From: Pelobates cultripes
Lineage: Eukaryota > Chordata > Amphibia > Anura > Pelobatidae
Assembly (NCBI GenBank): GCA_933207985.1
Contig: OW240915.1
Coordinates: 113,765,732 to 113,829,731, forward strand
Direction: 5' to 3'
DNA: 64,000 nt
The notes under the pieces were generated by a model. That model made no database searches, was not told the DNA's origin, and was given only the letters and a program-made list of their open reading frames with translations. Shown one piece after another: positions 34,105 through 45,552 of the stretch. Position numbers and translations under genes: made by a program. Numbering within the stretch: the first letter of the stretch is position 1; the number at the start of each line of letters is the position of its first letter.

Positions 34105-34769
34105 GATGTCTGGGGTGTTATTCGTCGTGAAATAGTGGGTCAAAGTGTGTGCCGCCGTGGTAGTGAGTTCGGAGTCATCCAGGAGGGTCTCGTTGAGCTT
34201 CCATTGCCGTTCTTTAGGCTTGAAGAGTGGGGAATTCGTGTGTGCTAACATCGGTGCGTGGTCGGATTGTTCCATCGTCCCCATCTCTGTGACATGTAGT
34301 AGCGTCAGATATTCTTGTGCTGTAGTGTGCATGGACGGCAGAGTAATAGATGTAGTCTCGGCCCTCCGGATGACTCACCCTCCAGCAGTCCACCAGCCCC
34401 AGCTTGTGCAGGGACCAGAGCGTCGCCCGTAGGCAGTGCGCGGGGACCGCACAGTGGCCCCTGGAGGTGTCCAGACGAGGATCAAGCGGTAGGTTCAGGT
34501 CTCCTGCAACCACCAGCAGGCCCTCCCTGAAGCACCCCAGTTTGGCTAGCGTCCGGCTAATGAAGGAATGCTGCTTTCTGTTGGGACTGTACAAGCAAGC
34601 GAAGGTATAGGTGTGGTCCGCGATACTGTGAGTACATACCGTGTCCCAGATTAACGATTGTCCAGGTCGGGTTGTAGTGCCATCGGGGGTGTCGGTTTCT
34701 TGTTCAGCGGGAATTTGTGAAGGATCTAGGGAGCGATTCCCGGTCGTGGGGGCACTGCATTCCTGTCAG

Positions 34770-35754
34770 TTATTCTTCTGGGCCCTCTGGGCCTCCTCTG
34801 CGTCGCTGCGGCCCAAGTGCCATGTGGAGGTTGTGGGCGGCCTCCGTCAGGCCTGTTGCTCGTGCCGGAGGGCCCTCCAGGATCCAGTTCGGTACTGTTA
34901 CTGCGGGTAGGTTGGCGGCCCTGAGGAAGCGGGGCACGTCATTCGGCCATCGGATGATGTGCCAGATGTTGCTTACCCTTGCCTGAAGGCTGAAAGGAAA
35001 CCCCCATTTATATCGGATCCTTCTCTCCTGTAGCATTCGTGTGAGTGGCCTCAGGGCTTGGCGGGCGTCAAGTGTAATCGTGGACAAATCCTGGTATAGG
35101 GAGATCTGGGTGTCCATAAAAGTTATCGCTCTGGCCTCTTGCATCACGGTTTCCTTCAGCTGAAAGGAGGCCAGCGCGCAGATTATGTCCCTGGGTAGGC
35201 CATCTCAATGCCGAAATCACTAGCAGGTGTGTAAACAGGCCCATGATAATCTCCCACTGGCGGACCCTGATGTTATTGCGACGGTCCCGATTATCGAGGT
35301 CTTCAGTCTGTCGGCGGAGGTCAAGGAGGATGTTGCCTTGCCTCGTGGTCGCTAGGTCCGTGGCTTGTTGGCGTTGCTCATTTTGCAGGCGGTCCGCTTC
35401 CAGTCCGTCCACACGCTGCTCCAGTGCACTGAGGTTGCTCCTCACAGCTGCAATCTCTTCCCTTATTATGGATCGCAGCTCAGCCACCAGGTCGGTATTG
35501 TCTTTGCGTGTTAGCATGCTTGCAGAAAGCAATGCTATGTCCGCCGATATTTGGGACAAGGAGCCTGCCGCGGGCGAGTCTCTGCTTGAGTCTGCGGTAC
35601 TCGATTCAGGGGAGGCGGATGCCAGTATGCGTGTGTCTTCAGCGTCGTGGAGGCCTTGTGGAGTTGACAGGAACCCGTCCATCGGCCCGGACGGGTGTCT
35701 TGCTGGGGTTGTGCAGGGCTGTCCTGCAGTTGTTAGTCGTTTAGTTTTCCCCAT
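34770..35754 (-). pseudogene. L1 ORF1 (RNA-binding chaperone), frameshifted
   Basis: The start codon at 35754 opens MGKTKRLTTAGQPCTTPARH. A low-complexity N-terminus is followed by a coiled coil (about residues 80-150, with ELRSIIREEIAAVRSNLSAL and EQRVDGLEADRLQNEQRQQA). The start of the RRM follows (EDLDNRDRRNNIRVRQWE). A frameshift lies near 35150-35230. The C-terminal domain continues in another frame: AITFMDTQISLYQDLSTITL, RQALRPLTRMLQERRIRYKW and GFPFSL, ending at 34770. This is the L1 ORF1p (Transposase_22) architecture: a trimeric coiled coil that binds L1 RNA. Confidence 0.9.
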
Positions 35755-35876
35755 TTGTAAAGTTTTTTAACGCTGTTAGTCGCTTTTTCTAAGGGATTGG
35801 CAGGTTGAGGCCTAGGAGCTAGGGTGAAGTGTGTCTTACTCCATCAGTAGTCAGGCCACGCCCCCCCCTTACTCTT

Positions 35877-38170
35877 TTCTATCTCAATGTCCCTCTATTG
35901 TAGATGCTCCAGATTTTTGGTGTGCATGAGCGTGTAATAGAGCTCAGCAGCAATAATGCTTATAGCAATGCATCATTAAGCATTAAATGTTTAGTCTCTG
36001 TCAATAAGATGTCTTTCACTTGTTCTAATTTATATCACTTAATAAATTATTATTATTAGCAGATGATATCATCTAAATGTTTCAAAATAGCCTACCGAAT
36101 AATTAAATTTACAGGTACAAACTGCCTCTCATCTTCCACAAAAATTAATTTATGAATAATATATTGACATGTTTTTGGGAGGCGAGTAATATATGTGCCA
36201 ACTTAATGGTGGCATCTTGGAGCTTGGACATGACATATGAAAATCATTAGCATAATATTAAACAATGGACTCTGAAACATCAGTGCTTAATAGTTGCATA
36301 ATGTATTTGTGGATTCTGTCGAACTTCTTGAAACTGATGGAATTAAATAGTCTTCTGATAAACAGTTGCGAGGACATTATCTTCACTGGAAGTGGAAAAG
36401 CAGATTAATGATGCTATAGTACAGAGCTAGTCATACCCCTACTATAATAATATAGAAATTAAATTCATTGTCTTTGCAATGGGTGTGTACATTTAATTCC
36501 GATATTGTCTCATTTCCTATTCACTTGCAATGCTGTACATGTTTCAACGTCTATGTGAACCTTGGTTTGAAGCCAATAATCCTTTCAATAGTTTATCTAA
36601 ACACAATTCAAAAACACTCAGCCTCAAAACTCTAATTAATGTCCCATAAATTCAATTTTAAAATCAAACCACCTTACAATTTTAGCAAAACAGAACAGTT
36701 TCACAATTAATGACAAACTAATTTTGTAAGTCAGTTTCCTTGATTTCAGTATCATGTAAAATTATGAACACTTTTACAAAATACAATCATACACAAAGTG
36801 AAAATATCAGTGTACATGACATTAGTAAATATTATTGTACAGTTGCTTTATTTGTACATATAGTATATACACACATTCATATTAAAAATATAAATTACAA
36901 TTAAATGTCAATACCCATTATCTGGATGTAGGAGATGGAATATCTGCTCTGGTTGCTGCTAAAATGCCAGATTCTCTTAATGGTTTGACCTGCTACCTCT
37001 ACTGCACAAAGCAAAAGAGCCAGAGTACAGTTCCATACTGGTGGTTGAATACTTCTCAGTGGAGTTTTTGGAGGTCCTTTAGCGTACACATGGATCTGAT
37101 CTCCTTCTTATTATTAAAACTGAAGTATTATAGATGCATTACTTTCAGTATACTGTATTGGACCTTATATTCTGCCTACCCCTCTAATTTCTATTAAATT
37201 ACAGTACTGTTATTTCTTACATGTTGTATCTACGTTTTTGTCTTTTAGTCAGGGACTTATTTTAAAAGAAAATGATAAGAGGCATATGAGATTCTTGCAT
37301 AAGGTCAACTGTTGTTACTTAAAACAGGATGCAGCTCTCTGACACCTCTTTATTAAGTAAGAATCATTGCTTATAAGAATTATTTTATGTATGGTCTTAA
37401 AAGATAACTTGGTAAATACAAAGAGTTTGTCTGGAAAGATAAAAAAAAAAACCTCACAGCAAAAATATTACACAAAAACACGATGTAGGCATTTAAACCC
37501 TGAAGACATTGTGATCACTTTTGTTTATTTTCAAAATCTTGTGGTAACTTAAGACACCCGGAGACCTTGCATTCTTGAAGTCTTGGTTTTAGCCACCTAT
37601 CAATGTGAATATAGGGTTTTAGGTAAATGATTTCCTGCCTTCATATGCCTCCCTGTTAAAAAGACACACTATGTTGAAGCTATGCATTAAAACCGCCTAC
37701 TGACTATTATAGCAAAGAGTAATGGCTTCCAAGTTATTAGTGTAGAGTTATAGTGAGCAGCCACTGGCTGCTCATTGTATAGTAGATATGAACCTTCTGA
37801 ATCATGGCAGGTGAAGGTACACTCTAATATGGCTTACTCTGATATAGGGGACATTTTAAATTTTGCAATATAAATACCCATGTACAACAGCAGATGGTTT
37901 TATCCTATTCAGTAAAGAGCCATTCAGACTGTGTTAAATAACCCTGTCAAGGCAAGTCAGTGTTTTCTTTCCAAGTGCACTCTGTACTGCAGCATCTTTA
38001 ATGGGAACTTAGTTCCAGAAATAAACAAGGCAGAAACAGATGGCTATGAGCTTTACTCCACTTAATGACAACTGTCAACGCATTTTCTTTGGCTCGGGCA
38101 AGGTGCTTAGTGCTGGGGAAACCAACTGGTTTGAGCTAATTAAGTGATAGCTCACCTAAAAAACACTTAC
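35877..38170. other. Intronic sequence
   Basis: About 2.3 kb of mostly AT-rich, apparently single-copy DNA. No exon, RNA gene or transposon terminus is recognised. Confidence 0.45.
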
Positions 38171-38171
38171 A

Positions 38172-39068
38172 CATTGATAATAGAAATCAGGGATTCTTAC
38201 CATTTCTGACTATAAACCATCAGATTTAGAAGTATCAGTTCTCTCTAAAGGACAATCATTTTGTCCTAGCACAAAACGTAATCACATTGAGCTCTTCTCT
38301 AACTTGGAAGAATTTTTTTAGAAGGGTGTGACTTAAGGAACACTTCCATGATAAAGACTGAAACAACAATGGATTACAACAGCAGGAAAAAGAACACCCA
38401 TTTCACTGCAGCACAGGACAAAATGCCAAACTAGACAGCTACATTCAATGTTTTCATCTAAGAACAGCATACTTGGCAACCAAACAAAGCCAAAAGAAAA
38501 TATTTCATAAACTGTCAGTACAGGAACAAACTGCTATAAGGTGATTTTAGAAATATTTACGCTATCACCATCAAATCAGCAGACAAGGGAGGAGTGGTGA
38601 TAATGATTACCCAGGGCTATATAAAAGAGGGTGACAGGCAATAGTCAGATGGCAAATACTAAAAAAATAAAACTAAATGAAGATCCCACCAAGGAACATA
38701 TATTGCAACTTAGGGAGCACATCAAATCATTCTACATCAAGAATTGGAATCACTCATACCAACCAGTCACTGGACACTTTCTTTATTCTTCCCCAAATCC
38801 ACAAATCAGCTAATCATTGCAGACCTATAATTACAGGAATAAGAACACACACAGAACAGATCTTGGGTCTGGTAGAAAATACCCTAAAACCTCTTCTCGC
38901 CAATACCAACAGCTTCATAAAAGACACAGTGATTTCTTTAACAAACTCAGTCACATCACCAACCTCCCTGTAAACACCATCATTGTAACCATGGAGGTGA
39001 AATCTCTATATTGCAACATTCCACATAAAAATGGTATCATCGCTTGTTTTAATTTCTCTTATAGCTAA
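38172..39068 (+). pseudogene. Penelope-like element, N-terminal and reverse transcriptase fragment
   Basis: The DNA encodes LEVSVLSKGQSFCPSTKRN (about 38228-38285), a signature of the N-terminal region of vertebrate Neptune-type Penelope elements. It then gives TIKSADKGGVVIM, KLNEDPTKEHILQLREHIK, FFILPQIHKSANHCRPIITG and, after a further shift, SHITNLPVNTIIVTMEVKSL. The last is reverse transcriptase motif A, where the usual VTMDVTSLY has Glu instead of the catalytic Asp. Stops and frameshifts are frequent. The GIY-YIG part is missing. The strand is opposite to the ITGA9 exon. Confidence 0.8.
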
Positions 39069-39267
39069 AAATATAGCCCCTAAATGATCACAGAAGTGAC
39101 TACATACATACATATATTAATTCTTACCTGTACTTACAAAAAAAAAAAAAAAAGTTTTACTAGCCGTTTCCATTGCATAAACACTTTACAGCTCTTCTGT
39201 AGAGGCTTTATAATATGACTAAGGCATCTGTAGAGTGTGAGGATTTTGTGAAAATTTACTCAGTTAA

Positions 39268-39838
39268 AGGGACACTCCAGAATATATCTTGATGTGTTAA
39301 GAGTGTACCCTCTTTTTTCATTTTACTAAAAGTGCAGATTTAAATTAGACAGTCAGTACTTTTACTTTCTGGTTATTTAGATCAGTGGAGCTAAACTCAA
39401 AAAGCAGGCAATTGCTCAAAGCAACTGCCTTGCAAAGACTTCTCATTGAGCTGCATTGGGATGTCTGTGATTGGACAATCACAGGAAGTCTGGGCTGGGT
39501 TAGAAGAGGAGGGCATACAAAGACTTCAGATAAGAGATGCACAGCGTTTTGCAAAATAATGCATAATTATATGCATGCATAGGAGGTATATGTACTAAAC
39601 GGTGCTTTTGTTTTTTGTGTTATTGTGCTATACAGTGCCCATTTAATTTGTCTATTACTTCCTGTCTGGCATGCTAAGTGGAGGAATTTACGCCCACTAG
39701 TGATGTTGCCATGGAAATGGGCAGTAAGTAAGTATAGGTAAGAATTTTCCATTATATGCTTAACATTTTTCATAAGGAAATTATTTTTATTGCTCCATGA
39801 ACTCATAACACAGAGGTAAAAATCATCATTGTGTCCCT
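39268..39838. mobile_element. TTAA-type MITE
   Basis: TTAA then AGGGACACTCCAG begins the element, and ATTGTGTCCCT followed by TTAC ends it, so the right target copy has one mismatch. The length is 571 bp. The interior includes a palindrome around GATTGGACAATCACAGGAAG. Confidence 0.7.
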
Positions 39839-39948
39839 TTACCAGTATTATGATCTTCTATGTTTCTAAGGAATTTCCATTTTAATTCCTGACAATGACA
39901 CAGATAGGTGTTTCTTTCCTAAATTTAGAACACATGTGCTTTGTCAAG

Positions 39949-40045
39949 ATGGCAAATACTAAAAAATAAAACTTAATGAAGATCCTACCAAGGAACATAC
40001 ATTGCAACTTAGGGAGCTCTTCAAATCATTCCCCAAGAGTCTATG
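39949..40045 (+). pseudogene. Second copy of a Penelope-like fragment
   Basis: AAGATGGCAAATACTAAAAA and TGAAGATCC(T/C)ACCAAGGAAC repeat the sequence at 38647-38740 with about 90% identity. They end after CTTCAAATCATTC. The two copies are 1.3 kb apart in the same orientation. Confidence 0.75.
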
Positions 40046-40066
40046 CTGCATGGGAGTCTTAATTCT

Positions 40067-40097
<31 letters not shown>

Positions 40098-41707
40098 GTG
40101 ATAATTTTATTAGAGGTGAAATATTCTGTTTGGAAAAACATATTGTAGCTTAGTTACCTTAGCTTTGATCATATGAAAACATTAATTTTTATTTATTTAT
40201 TTTTTTACCAAATTGATGATGCAGAAGTTATATACATACTGCCAGATGGACAAATTTAGACAAACATTGTCTCTTAACGAATCACACTAATCTGGGATGG
40301 AGTCATCTACAAGGAAAGAGTTGTACTATATAATGGAACACATTTCTCATTAATATGCAATGATTTAAAAAAAAAAAAAGAGAGACAAAAATAAAGAAAG
40401 GCAAAACATATTTCTTTATCCAGCGCCATGGTCATGTTCTCCCGGCAGCCTGATCTACCTTTAAAGACATCACTTCCTCTTGCTCCAGTGACAATGATGT
40501 TCTCCAAAAGGGAAAACTGAGGAAGGCCCTATGGTGGCACAGAGGGGGCTTTGCCATCATTGGTGGTACTATGCTACGCATAATGATAACGAATGTCTTT
40601 TTTGAACAGAACTGACATTAACAGCCTGGAAATCTCGTTCTGGCTTGACTCTCAGTAGTATTGCCTCCAAATTTCTATATCTCTATAGACTCAAGCACTA
40701 TGACCACTTCAAATCACTAAAGTAATCTTAGTGCTTCAATTACCCTTTAACTTACACTTCAACAAAGAGGCATCCAAGCACCTTATAAATGTATTAGACA
40801 AAATGAAAGTAGATCACAACAGTCTTAAAAAGTTTGAAAAAGTTTAATTGTATATGTAGATTATGGGTAGTCTATATTTCTAAATGGCCTACAAATTCTG
40901 ATCTTGTTTAAACCTGGTCAGTAAACAGTTACCATAAACAATTATTATAACCATTATTAACAGGTAATAACTTGCACTGGCTACAAATTACCACCAGGTT
41001 TACAAATTCCTTGCTACATTTATGTAGATGATCACTAATACAGAAACCAAACACTTTTACAATAAAATAACAGCTTGCTGATAAACCACAAAATGTGTCA
41101 AAAGTCTTGCGGTGAATACAATTCTTTTACTCCTGAAAGGAGCTCGTATTCCCTGAGAGATCTACACACCATTCTGGTGCCCGTAAAGACCGCAAGTGCT
41201 AGCCAGCGTGTTAGGAGGGTCTGAGGACTGCTGCTACAGAGATTGAGGTTGTGATTTTAATGTTTTTTCTGCTACCAATAAAGGCTTGAATTTTATTTAG
41301 CTGTCATCCTGCCTGTGAAATCGTGGTCCTGCATCCTGATATATCTGGGCTATCATAGTGAGAGCAGACGTTTACTGTTCCATTCTTGTGAGTTGATTGG
41401 TTTATTTTTCTGAGTTTTATCCACAGATTTACACTATATCCCTTTTCCTTCCTTATCTCCCCTTTTTTTCCTCTTTTAGTCTGAGCTACCCAATATTTGG
41501 GAAGATATATTCAAGTCATTTATGTAAGTGTTCTTTTTTATATATTGTATCACTTGGACACTTTTTGGAAGATACACTGCATTATATATCTATATTAGTA
41601 TTCTGATTTTGCACTTTATGTATATAATATATGCACATGAATCACTATCCTTAAAGACACAGCGCACTTTTTTCTCTTTTTCTAATAGATATACATGACA
41701 TGACATG
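40046..41707. other. Intronic sequence, partly repeat-derived
   Basis: (TA)n lies at about 40072-40096. A GC-neutral segment at about 41095-41400 (GGAGCTCGTATTCCCTGAGA, then AATAAAGGCTTGAATTTTAT) looks like the end of an unidentified retroelement with a polyadenylation signal. No exon is recognised. Confidence 0.35.
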
Positions 41708-41835
41708 ACATGTAGGCAAGGCATAGGTAGCTTTAGAACTGGTAAAACATCGGTTTGAATCCTAGTCAGATCACCCTACCAGTAGGTGTCCCTTGGCAAG
41801 ACAGTGAACAATATATATTATTCTACGTCATTGAT
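41708..41835 (+). mobile_element. tRNA-derived SINE fragment, MIR/CORE-like
   Basis: CATCGGTTTGAATCCTAGTC is a good tRNA B box, followed by GGTGTCCCTTGGCAAGACAGTGAACAA, matching the CCTTGGGCAAG core of MIR/CORE SINEs. It is related to 17738-17880. Confidence 0.55.
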
Positions 41836-44686
41836 TTTAATCTCATATGATCAGGGTCTTTTTCATTTCTTTCTAGAACTGTAAAGTATTGCAGAATTAT
41901 TATTCATAATAATAATAATAATAATAATAATAATATGTACTTTATTTTGATATGCAAGTAAAACTTTAGAATTTTACTATCCATTAACTTATTCAAAATT
42001 ACTAAATGTAAATCCAAATACAGCAATGTGTCACATCCACCAAAGATACATGCATAAGGAAAAAAAACTGTGTAAGGTAGCTTTGAGGCATTTTTTGATC
42101 ATTCTATGTATAATTCACAATACATGCAAGCTGATAGTTTCCATGCCACGCCGCATTGAGGCAGTAATTGCTGCAAAAGTACTTAAACCAAGTACCGAGT
42201 CCATATGCATGCTTATACTTTTCAGAGGTCCGATATTCTATGTACACTCCTTGTTTTATTGATTGCATGTAATATTCTAATTTACTGAGATTGTGGATTT
42301 GGAGTTTTCATGAGCTGTAAGCCATAATCATCGCACTTATGACAAATCACGGCTTGAACTATCTTGCTTTGCATGTAATACGTCTATCTCATATATTAGT
42401 TTTCCCTTTTACATTGCATTACTGAAATAAATGAACTTTTGCACAATATTCAAATTTTTCGAGTATCACCTATACCCCCTCAAGTCTTATATTCCTGAAA
42501 ATATAATATATCGCCCAAAAAGCACTCAGATCTCACGAACACAGCCAAATCGCCACCAAGGTACCTTCCCAAAATAGTTTCAGGAGAAAAGTAGTGGAGG
42601 TCGGTCTCTTTCGGGAGTACAAAAACGAATAAAATACCAAATGTATGCTTTAGCTAGTATACAGAATTGTTCACCTAATCCATGCGAATGATTCCACCGA
42701 ACAGTGCTCTTCCAGGATGTAAAGAAACTAACGGAGGCGGGGATAGTTCAGCAGTGTTCGCAAGGTCTAGTGTCCGATTTTAGTTCCATGACCTCGATGA
42801 CCAAACACTGCTGCCTGCGTTTGTGCAAACAAGATGGCTGTCACCACGTGTTCGTGCATACGAACGGCAGCCACCCAGTCGACCACTTAGAACACTGAGG
42901 TGGGAATCGTTATTGAGGTGTTAACAGGGGTGAACGAGGTTAATAAGCATATGGTGGTCTGGGTATTTTGTGGTTTTGTGTGGTAACCGAACAAAACTGG
43001 GAAAAAGTATGTGAACACGGAATTTTTCACACACTACTGAAAGACATTCTGGCATAAAGAGATCTAAAGTTTGATTTCCGCTTTAAATAAATTACCATTA
43101 AATGACAAAAGGAAAACAAGAAACCTAATATTAAATCATATTAACAATGACTATTACTATATTTATTTATTAAACAACAAGCTATGGAACACAGAAAATC
43201 TGATTTGCAAAATGTAGGGCAACACAGTAAAAGCTGAGAAGGTTATCATTGAAAAGACTTCAAATCTAGATATTTTGTTCTAAATTTAATAATTCTAAGT
43301 TTAATAATTAATCATTTTAAGATGCCAACATTTAATAAAGGGTAACTGTTTACACCACTGGATAAAACACTGAAAAACTCTTATAACTTCCAGTTCAGTC
43401 TAGGAACAGCCAAGCCAGGCATTGCAAAGAGGAGCAAAGAAGTCTCTATGTTGACTGTAAGGTACAAAAAGCACAGTTTATAATAATGACTGACAGGGAG
43501 CTACATTAGAGGCACCCAGTTGCAGGATGAAGAGATGTAGAATTCATCACTAAGTTGGACATTGTGGAGAATAGGCATTTTAAATTGTAGGCCACAGTAG
43601 CTGAGAAAAACAACCAAGTGGGAGAATTTTTCAGCTGTTTTTGCCTTAAAATCTAAAATTCCCTGAATTTTCCTCAAGTCCTGAATTCATAAATACACTT
43701 CTGTGTCTAACCTTTCACATAATGTATTCTTAATGGTTTCAAAGTCTATTTCTAAAATAAGTGGTAAACCACAGGTTAGCAGCGAGTTCACGATTTCTCT
43801 TGAGACAGAAAGGTATAATATTTGTTCAACATGCAAAGTTTTGTCTTTTACAAAAGCAAAACAGTCATTCAATATGGTTAATTTGCTCTGATTCTATTTC
43901 TCTAGACTAGAACTATTTAAAGTGTCTGCCATACCTGACATGCAATGAAACATTCTTTAGTTTAGTATATAAATGCAGCATTCACAGTATGTTTAGAATG
44001 AAAAATGACCTCCTAACATTGCATTTTGCAACCTTATCTGGTACTGATTAGGAACAGAAATGCAACATGTTGCAAAATAATTTAGCATTTCTTTAAATAA
44101 GTAAAACTGCATTCAAATGCTTATTCCTGCTGATAACTTTTCCCCAGTGGAAATTTTAGAATTAATTACTTCTTATGTATATAATAATGAAAGTAACATA
44201 TGGCACATACATACACACATGCATACACACACACACACACACACACATATCTTGCTGCAAACCCTAATATGGAAATACAGCAGAATATGATCTGGAAAAT
44301 TCAATAACGACCGCCAACTTCTTGAAAGAAAATAACTTACTTAAATAGCAGAGAATATCTGTCTTATTCTTAGTAAGCAGCTGTTAATCTTCAGATACTT
44401 TTAGCGTCTCTGCACAGAAAATGTTAATGATTCCAACTCCGATTTTACACAATCTTGTGCAAAGACCCCATGCCTATTACTATTGAGTCTGCAGATTTTG
44501 ACCTCTCCAGATCAAACTTGAATTTACATTTTTTTGAGGAGACGTAAAATTTGAATAAATTTGGATCACAAGTTGAAACGAAAAGCACTTTGCTTGTCTT
44601 TGCCTCATTATTCAACTATGCCTGCTCAGATAGGATTATGCCTTTACCTGCTTCGTAGAGTTCACCCAAAAACTATCCCACATGGT
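41836..44686. other. Intronic sequence with simple repeats and a possible LTR fragment
   Basis: (AAT)n lies at 41908-41936 and (CA)n at about 44218-44248. At 42660-43020 a GC-richer block contains ACGGAGGCGGGGATAGTTCA, CAAGATGGCTGTCACCACGTG and repeated CGTGCATACGAACGG-type words, with GTTCG/CGAAC symmetry. It may be a retroviral-like LTR or DNA-transposon fragment, but no terminal signatures were found. No exon is recognised. Confidence 0.35.
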
Positions 44687-44694
44687 GTTATGGT

Positions 44695-45544
44695 CAGGGC
44701 CAGCCTACCTTAGGACGCACCAGGGGGTGCGATCTCTGGGTGGTCGGCAGGAGGAGAGCGCCCTTTGCAGCGCTCCTTTCCTGCAGGTCACTGCATGTAC
44801 CGTGGCTGAATGGGTGGACCTCCACCTACTCGGTTTGACAGGAAATACAACAAACTACTTCCTGTCAGACCGGGACAGAAAACCAGATACTCCGACGTGG
44901 ACCGCCTGCTCAGCCAAATGGATAGAGTTTCGGGGGGGGGGGGCACAATACTAGGTATGGAGGGTGACAAAATGTACAGGAAGGGAGTGGGAACAGGGAA
45001 TAACAGGTACAGGAGGGGAGTGGGAACAATAATAGGCACAGGATTGGAGGAAGAGATGCACAGAGGGGCTCGGGAGAAAAAAAACACAAAGGGAATAGGG
45101 GGGGTAAGAAGAAGCACAAAGGGGCTAGGGGGAAGAAAGAGATGCAACAAGGTGCTGGGGTAAAAACACGCACAAATGTTTTGTGAAGAAAGAACCAAAC
45201 AAATGAGCTGGGGGGGAGAAAGAGACACAGAAAAGGGCAGGGGGGCGAAAGACACAAAATGGCTCAAGGGAAGAAAGAGACAGACAAAGGGGCTAGGGGA
45301 ATTAAAAGATACACAAGGGAGGTTGTAAGAGACACACAAGGGATGAAATACAGCAGAGGGGTGTAAGACACACAGGGGAAATGGGGGGTAAGATTCGAAA
45401 AATGGGATACAAAACACTAAAGGGGGTAAGAAATTAAAAAGGGGGTTACAAGACACACAGGTGAAGATACATTTTTTTAGGGGGTGTATGGGGCAGCAAA
45501 ATTCATTTTCACCTGTGTAGTCAAAAATCCTTGCACCGGCCCTG
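44695..45544. mobile_element. Non-autonomous hAT element (hAT-G)
   Basis: The left end is CAGGGCCAGCCTACCTTAGG; the right end CCTTGCACCGGCCCTG reverses to CAGGGCCGGTGCAAGG. Flanking octamers GTTATGGT (44687-44694) and GTCATGGT (45545-45552) match at 7 of 8. The element is 850 bp. The interior from about 44930 is a purine-rich array of GGGGG(A/T)AAGAA.(A)GA.ACACAAA.GGG(C/A)T units. Its right terminus is the same family as the left terminus at 6144. Open frames across the purine-rich array are not genes. Confidence 0.88.
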
Positions 45545-45552
45545 GTCATGGT

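Larger units (their letters stand above)
29860..34660 (-). pseudogene. L1 ORF2 (endonuclease and reverse transcriptase), inactivated
   Basis: Reading leftward, the endonuclease part gives YSPNRKQHSFISRTLAKLGC and LVVAGDLNLPLDPRLDTSR (34594-34480). Its first 100 or so residues, including the LNVNGL and QET motifs, are absent because ORF1 ends only about 180 bp upstream. After the hAT interruption come PHKAPGPDGLPILYL (about 32360), HPDQVGFIPGREARDNTIRA, KAFDRVDW and the catalytic AAYADDVLFFLDQPR (YADD at 31698-31709). Next come the C-terminal KNAGGAGLPSVLAYYQAAHL and the zinc-knuckle-like CWRCRTETGMGLHIWWTCS (about 30410-30465). Multiple frameshifts separate these blocks, including one at the TRQGCPLSP motif near 31830. 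Confidence 0.92.
28687..35867 (-). mobile_element. Nearly full-length L1 retrotransposon, split by a hAT
   Basis: CTTACTCTT is duplicated at both edges (28678-28686 and 35868-35876). On the minus strand the element starts with a G-run and GCGTGGCCTGACTACTG, has a short 5' UTR, ORF1, ORF2 and a 3' UTR of about 1.1 kb, then AATAAA (28708-28713) and a short A tail. Without the nested hAT (1161 bp plus one octamer) it is about 6.0 kb, the usual L1 length. Frameshifts in both ORFs and loss of the N-terminal endonuclease segment make it inactive. Confidence 0.93.

Noticed and set aside
38205..38260. Donor-like GATTCTTACC as a minus-strand exon
   Set aside because: The sequence belongs to the plus-strand Penelope-like fragment.
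42650..43050. Endogenous retrovirus LTR
   Set aside because: No TG/CA ends, primer-binding site, internal retroviral genes or target duplication could be seen, so it is noted only as a possible fragment.
44280..44470. Possible minus-strand exon ending at ACTTAC (44333-44338)
   Set aside because: The sequence between the candidate CAG acceptor and the donor has stops in all three frames.
44788..45549. 253-residue Pro/Phe/Ser-rich minus-strand open frame
   Set aside because: It spans the purine-rich array of hAT-G and both transposon ends; no family similarity.
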